Origin: JASEFH01 sp034679905
GTDB taxonomy: Archaea > Halobacteriota > Methanomicrobia > Methanomicrobiales > JACTUA01
Length of the DNA stretch: 15,574 nt
Direction: 5' to 3'
NCBI GenBank assembly: GCA_034679905.1
Contig: JAXDAH010000078.1
Location: forward strand, 1 to 15,574
Positions 12,035-15,574 of the stretch are shown here, piece after piece. The stretch's first letter is position 1; every line of letters starts with the position of its first letter. The position numbers and the translations under genes were made by a program. Below the pieces are notes generated by a model. That model saw only the letters and a program-made list of their open reading frames with translations, was not told the DNA's origin and did no database searches.

Positions 12035-12868
12035 ATGCATGCCCTGCGGACTGGAGAGCCAGGAGCTCTGTTCGTCCTGGCGGTGCTGGCAGCGGCAGTC
12101 CTGCTCAGCAGCGGATGCTTGGGACCGTTGCAGCCGAACATCAGCGCATCGGATCCGACAGCCCACGACTGGAGGCTCGTCTCGTACCAGGAGAACGGCG
12201 CTCCTACCGCGGTCCAGCATGGAACGTCGATCACCCTTGGCTTCGAGGATTCCCGGGCGTCCGGTTCTTCGGGGTGCAACGTCTACTATGCCGCGTACAC
12301 CCTTCAGGGGTCGTCGCTCCGCTTTCAGCTGAACGGGCAGACAGGGATGCACTGTGAAGAGCCCGGGGCCATGGATCAGGAGAGCGCCTACCTGGACCTG
12401 CTGGCAGCTGTGGAGCAGTACCGCATCGACGGGGACCGGCTGGCGCTCCTCTCGGCGGACGGGTCAACGCTCCTTTTGATGGAGGAGTACGCCGGGCCCG
12501 ATCCGCGGCCGTTCAGCGGAACGGTCTGGACGCTCGAGAGCTATGCCAATGGGAGTGCCGTGGTCCTGCCCCGCGCCGGCACGACGATAACGGCGGTCTT
12601 CTCGGCGGACGGACGGGTGACAGGCTCCGGCGGGTGCAACCAGTATGCCGCAGACTACATCAGCAACGGGTCCTCTCTCGAGGTAGGAACGGTGAGCGTC
12701 ACCAGCAAGTCCTGTTCGGCGCCTGTCGCGGCTCAGGAGGCCGCATACCTCGACCTCCTCGCATCGGCAGAGGAGTACAGGGTGAACGGAGACTGGCTCT
12801 CGCTCCGGGTTGACAACAGGACAGTTCTCTCCTTTCAGTCTGCCTCCGAGGACGTCGGAGTAAAATAG
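12035..12868 (+). CDS. Lipoprotein with two META (HslJ-like) domains
   Basis: This 277-residue protein has a signal segment (about 10-27) and lipobox LSSGC with the lipidated cysteine at C28, so it is exposed outside the membrane. It then has two META domains, about 44-150 and 160-268. Each begins with a W-R/T-L motif (W46, W165) and carries the hallmark glycine-cysteine turn: GSSGCNVYYAAY (77-88) and GSGGCNQYAADY (197-208). Each also has a second cysteine in the TGMHC/SKSC strand (C107, C227) that could pair with the first. The two halves also share AYLDLLA-x-x-E-x-YR. HslJ, the E. coli relative, is heat-inducible and linked to novobiocin resistance, but molecular function is unknown. GGTGATC precedes the ATG by 3 nt. 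It is convergent with the YHS gene. Confidence 0.88.
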   Translation: MHALRTGEPGALFVLAVLAAAVLLSSGCLGPLQPNISASDPTAHDWRLVSYQENGAPTAVQHGTSITLGFEDSRASGSSGCNVYYAAYTLQGSSLRFQLNGQTGMHCEEPGAMDQESAYLDLLAAVEQYRIDGDRLALLSADGSTLLLMEEYAGPDPRPFSGTVWTLESYANGSAVVLPRAGTTITAVFSADGRVTGSGGCNQYAADYISNGSSLEVGTVSVTSKSCSAPVAAQEAAYLDLLASAEEYRVNGDWLSLRVDNRTVLSFQSASEDVGVK

Positions 12869-12890
12869 GCTATCGGGATAGGGGATCCCT

Positions 12891-13100
12891 TCAGAGCGGG
12901 ATGGCTCGATGCTCCTCTTGCAGGAGCATCGCGATCCCTGTGGATGCCCTCTGCGAATCCTCGCAGTAGCGCTCCGGATTCATGATAAACTGCTTCTTGC
13001 AGCTGAGATCACAGAAGTAGTAGGTTACACCTTTGTACTGGCTGGATAGGGGAACGATATCCCCGTTCAGTTCCTTCTGACATACTGGATCGATTATCAT
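12891..13100 (-). CDS. YHS-domain metal-binding protein
   Basis: This 69-residue protein has a YHS domain over residues 1-46: DPVCQKEL with C7, then YKGVTYYFCDLSCKKQF with C30 and C34, and NPERY. YHS domains are small treble-clef-like modules that bind metal and occur in copper ATPases, monooxygenases and stand-alone proteins. Residues 47-69 are a polar tail encoded partly by a hairpin sequence. ATG 13100 has AGGAGGCG just upstream and is preferred to longer frames. A stand-alone metal-carrier or sensor role is likely but not established. It ends 22 nt from the convergent META gene. Confidence 0.85.
   Translation of the reverse strand: MIIDPVCQKELNGDIVPLSSQYKGVTYYFCDLSCKKQFIMNPERYCEDSQRASTGIAMLLQEEHRAIPL
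12898..12938. terminator. Long stem-loop at the convergent 3' ends
   Basis: CGATGCTCCT (12907-12916) pairs perfectly with AGGAGCATCG (12922-12931) over a 5-nt loop. An outer GGGAT/ATCCC pair (12898-12902 with 12934-12938) extends the structure with a small internal loop. It lies within the last codons of the YHS gene and about 30 nt after the META stop, so it may serve both transcripts. Confidence 0.5.
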
Positions 13101-13362
13101 GTTCGCCTCCTGATTCACAAATGCACCTTCTTCCTGATATCCTTTGCGGCGACCATGACTCTGTGCCACACCCGCGCGCATGCCATGGCCAGAGAGGGGA
13201 GTGTACAGCTGTAAGATCCTCCGCCCGGATTGCACAGCTGCTTTCTCAGGGAAGGGGCAGGATCCGATGAGACAGGCTGCCGGCGGTCTGGCTCCTCACG
13301 GGCGATCGCGGGCATCCTGCGCGGAGCTGCCCAAGAGGGCGCAACTCGGTGGCGTCCCCGTT
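13101..13362. other. Intergenic stretch between Hsp20 and YHS genes
   Basis: I see no convincing gene. Open frames here lack ribosome sites and family resemblance. No clear TATA box for the YHS gene is visible; the A/T-rich AAGGATATCAGG on the minus strand near 13138 is the only weak candidate. Confidence 0.35.
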
Positions 13363-14139
13363 TCACTCGAACTGTTTTTTAGCAGCCCGGTACGCCTCTT
13401 CCTTCCGCTTCCGCATCTCCTCTGCCGTCTTCTCATGCTCGGGGCTCGTACCCGCATCCGGCTCGATCGACTTCGCCTTCTCCATGATCTCTCTTCCCGT
13501 CGTCTGCATGCCGGCAATTCCCGTAGACTCCTCCTGCTCCCGCCTGTATCGCTCCTCCTCCCTTCGGTACTGCTCCTCCGCGGAGGGTTTACCGCTGGCG
13601 GACTCCTGAGATGGCTCCTGCCCGAACGTGCGGGAGGTCCCTTCCGCCATCCCGCCCTCTTCGGCGACGGGAATCGCCTTTCCGCGGGCTTCGGGCGTCT
13701 TCTTCAGGCGCACTTCCAGCACGCCGTTCTTGAACGTCGCCTGCGCCCCCTGCTCGGTGACCTCGGCCGGCAGGAAGATAGTCCTCGACATCGCCCCGTA
13801 GGTGCGCTCCCGCATGTAGTAGCCCTCCTCCTCCTGCTCCACCGTCCGTTCGAGCCGCGTGGCGAGGTGCAGCGTCCGGGGGTCGAGGAGGCGGATCGAG
13901 ATGGTCCCCCGCTCTACACCGGGAAGGTCGGCGATCACCATCACCTCGTCGCCGTGCTCCCGCACATCGACATGCATCTCGGCGCCGCGGAGCGCGGGGA
14001 GCATCCGTCCCGCCTGCCTTCCGGCCTGCTGCCCGAACTCACCGAGTCCGGTCATCATCTCGTCGAACCGGCGCTGCATATCCGACATGATCTCGTCGAA
14101 CTGCCGCCGGAATCCGTAGGGTGGTCCTCTCCATGCCAT
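13363..14139 (-). CDS. Hsp20 small heat-shock protein with long charged tail
   Basis: This 258-residue protein is a small ATP-independent chaperone that holds unfolding proteins. An amphipathic N-terminal arm rich in Phe and Met (FRRQFDEIMSDMQRRFDEMM) precedes the alpha-crystallin domain at about 53-147: MHVDVREHGDEVMVIADLPGV, then RTIFLPAEV and the closing ATFKNGVLEVRLKK (134-147). IPV at 156-158 is the I-x-V anchoring motif for oligomers. Residues 160-258 are an unusual extra tail, very rich in Glu, Arg, Lys and Gln with a likely helical EEQYRREEERYRREQ block. Typical archaeal Hsp20 proteins are about 140-170 residues, so this is long. The ATG at 14139 follows GGTGA; longer frames run across the promoter and are unlikely. 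Confidence 0.9.
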   Translation of the reverse strand: MAWRGPPYGFRRQFDEIMSDMQRRFDEMMTGLGEFGQQAGRQAGRMLPALRGAEMHVDVREHGDEVMVIADLPGVERGTISIRLLDPRTLHLATRLERTVEQEEEGYYMRERTYGAMSRTIFLPAEVTEQGAQATFKNGVLEVRLKKTPEARGKAIPVAEEGGMAEGTSRTFGQEPSQESASGKPSAEEQYRREEERYRREQEESTGIAGMQTTGREIMEKAKSIEPDAGTSPEHEKTAEEMRKRKEEAYRAAKKQFE

Positions 14140-14165
14140 TCCATTCACCTTGATCTGCAGGGAAA

Positions 14166-14201
14166 CCTGCAGGGCCTCTAGAGGTAACCTGGATATAAAA
14201 A
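14166..14201 (-). promoter_or_regulatory. Hsp20 promoter with stacked palindromes
   Basis: The minus strand carries the TATA box TTTTTATATCC (14201-14191), predicting a start near 14169 and a 30-nt leader. Directly after the box come three overlapping or adjacent palindromes: AGGTAACCT (14182-14190), CCTCTAGAGG (14175-14184) and CCTGCAGG (14166-14173). They cover the start site, where a repressor would act. Heat-shock control is inferred from the gene product. Confidence 0.5.
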
Positions 14202-14341
14202 GCATTCGCGGATCCGGGTATACGCCGCAGGGAACACCCGCAGGAAGGAGTCCGTGCCGTCGAGTCCCTCCTTTCGCAGACGATCCCGCTGCATGGCGCC
14301 ATCCCGATCTCTTATGGCGGATCCCTGCATACCTTAAGGGT

Positions 14342-15574
14342 GTGCCCGAGAGGTCCGAACGGAAGATTGTTCTGGCAATTGCTACCATCGCCTCCTTCTT
14401 TGTACCCTACCTGACATCCTCCATCACCGTCGCCCTCCCGGAGATCGGGCGGGAATTCTCCCTGGATGCGGTCTCCCTGGGCTGGGTGATGTCTGCTTAC
14501 GTCCTCTCCACTGCCCTGTTTATCGTCCCGCTCGGTCGCCTTGCGGATATCTACGGGAGAAAACGCATCTTTCTCCTCGGTGTCTTGATCCTGACCGTTG
14601 CATCCCTGCTGGCCGTCTTCGCCGGGTCCGCCGATGCCCTGATCGCCCTCCGGGTTCTCCAGGGCGCCGGCGGCGCGATGATCTTCACCACCTCGGTGGC
14701 GATCGTGACCGCGGTCTACCCGCCCGAGGGACGCGGACAGGCGCTCGGGATCACCCTCGCTTCGGTCTATGCCGGACTCTCGTTCGGCCCGTTCATCGGG
14801 GGCATCCTGACCGCGTATATCGGCTGGCGGAGCATCTTCTTTGTCGTTGTTCCGCTGGGCCTGCTGGTCTTCGGGCTCACCGTGCAGAGGGTGCAGACGG
14901 AGTGGATCGCGGCAGCGGGTGCACGGTTCGATCTGCCCGGCTCGATCCTCTACGCCGGCGCCCTCTTTGGCGTGATGTACGGGCTGACGATCGTCCCGGA
15001 CCCCCTTGCAGCGGCCAGTATCATGGTCGGGGCGGCCATCCTCGGCGGCTTCCTGTGGTGGGAGCTGGGGTGCGAAAGCCCGGTTCTGGACATCTCCATC
15101 TTCCGGAAGAACACGGCGTTCTCCTTCTCGAATCTGGCCGCCCTGATCAACTACGCATCGACGTATGCGGTCGGATTCCTGCTCGCCCTCTACCTCCAGT
15201 ACACCCGGGGCCTGAGCCCTGCTGCTGCAGGGCTCATCCTGGTCGCCCAGCCCGCCGTCCAGATGATCTTCTCGCCCCTCGCAGGCCGCCTCTCGGACCG
15301 GATCGAGCCCCGCGTGGTCGCCAGCGGGGGCATGGCGCTGGGGGCAGCCGCTCTTGCGGTCCTCGTCTTCCTCACGGAGACGACCCCGCTCTGGTTCGTC
15401 GTGGCGGTGCTGATCCTGCTCGGGCTGGGGTATGCTCTCTTCTCCTCCCCGAACACGAACGCGATCATGTCCTCGGTCCCGCCCCGCCATTACGGGGCCG
15501 CCTCCAGCATGGTCGCGACGATGCGTGCCCTGGGGCAGCTCACCAGCCTGGCGATCGCGATGATGGTCTTCTCT
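14342..15574 (+). CDS. MFS exporter, DHA2/EmrB type (partial, cut by window end)
   Basis: The first 411 residues of a drug:H+ antiporter of the 14-helix DHA2 family are present, and the frame is still open at the window end. Visible motifs are SSITVALPEIGREF in helix 1, motif A GRLADIYGRKRI (65-76), motif B LRVLQGAGGA (103-112) and the antiporter motif C GLSFGPFIGG (145-154). Later regions are FDLPGSILYAGAL, SPVLDISIFRK and GRLSDRIEPR, all usual in EmrB/QacA-like proteins. Such transporters expel amphipathic drugs or metabolites. The start is a GTG at 14342; an upstream ATG in this frame is cut off by TAA, and no good Shine-Dalgarno exists, so a near-leaderless message is likely. TCTTATGG at 14309-14316 is a weak TATA candidate. 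It is divergent from the Hsp20 gene. Confidence 0.9.
   Translation, partial: MPERSERKIVLAIATIASFFVPYLTSSITVALPEIGREFSLDAVSLGWVMSAYVLSTALFIVPLGRLADIYGRKRIFLLGVLILTVASLLAVFAGSADALIALRVLQGAGGAMIFTTSVAIVTAVYPPEGRGQALGITLASVYAGLSFGPFIGGILTAYIGWRSIFFVVVPLGLLVFGLTVQRVQTEWIAAAGARFDLPGSILYAGALFGVMYGLTIVPDPLAAASIMVGAAILGGFLWWELGCESPVLDISIFRKNTAFSFSNLAALINYASTYAVGFLLALYLQYTRGLSPAAAGLILVAQPAVQMIFSPLAGRLSDRIEPRVVASGGMALGAAALAVLVFLTETTPLWFVVAVLILLGLGYALFSSPNTNAIMSSVPPRHYGAASSMVATMRALGQLTSLAIAMMVFS

Noticed and set aside
13180..14181. 333-residue plus-strand frame opposite Hsp20
   Set aside because: The minus strand has a clear alpha-crystallin domain; the plus reading is Leu/Arg-rich shadow.
14312..15490. 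392-residue minus-strand frame at the window end
   Set aside because: It is highly charged antisense of the MFS exporter, whose motifs A, B and C are intact on the plus strand.

Overview
The window looks like a chromosomal segment of a high-GC methanogenic archaeon, most probably Methanomicrobiales (Methanoculleus-like). This placement is inference. It rests on archaeal TATA-like boxes about 27 nt ahead of plausible transcript starts, Shine-Dalgarno sequences of the GGTGATC type, T-tract terminators, and the gene set: PRC-barrel/DUF2795 proteins, a COG2426 exporter, META-domain lipoproteins and an archaeal-style Hsp20. No rRNA, tRNA, CRISPR array, transposase or phage structural gene was found.

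Layout. 1-1310: a minus-strand pair encoding an ADP-ribosyltransferase-like protein (530-1249) and a translationally coupled 74-residue protein (309-533). 1371-2334: a minus-strand pair encoding a membrane-anchored sulfite-oxidase/MsrP-like molybdopterin protein and a two-helix, two-histidine membrane protein. 2685-5736: a plus-strand polar amino acid ABC importer in the order binding lipoprotein, permease, ATPase, permease. 5861-6949 (minus): a DMT/EamA exporter with a 68-residue histidine-rich tail. 7080-7892 (minus): a second, unlinked binding lipoprotein closely related to the first. 7893-8226: a divergent intergenic region with several perfect stem-loops.

8227-8958: a membrane protein made of MscS-type TM-helix repeats without the MscS channel core. 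9098-10904: two tandem paralogues, each PRC-barrel + variable linker + DUF2795, each with its own TATA box. 11097-11965: a zinc-ribbon protein and a COG2426 small multidrug-export-type membrane protein. 12035-12868: a lipoprotein with two META domains. 12891-13100 (minus): a small YHS metal-binding protein, convergent with the META gene. 13363-14139 (minus): an Hsp20 chaperone with a long charged tail. 14342 to the window end: a DHA2/EmrB-type MFS exporter, cut by the window edge.

Together this is an envelope, stress and transport neighbourhood: amino acid uptake, three exporter-type transporters, a mechanosensitive-like membrane protein, PRC-barrel proteins, a META lipoprotein, a chaperone and a possible methionine-sulfoxide repair pair. 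The points most worth following up are the ART-like gene with its overlapping partner, the histidine-tailed transporter, the tandem PRC-DUF2795 genes, the MsrP-like pair with its odd start, and the structured divergent region at 7931-8131.
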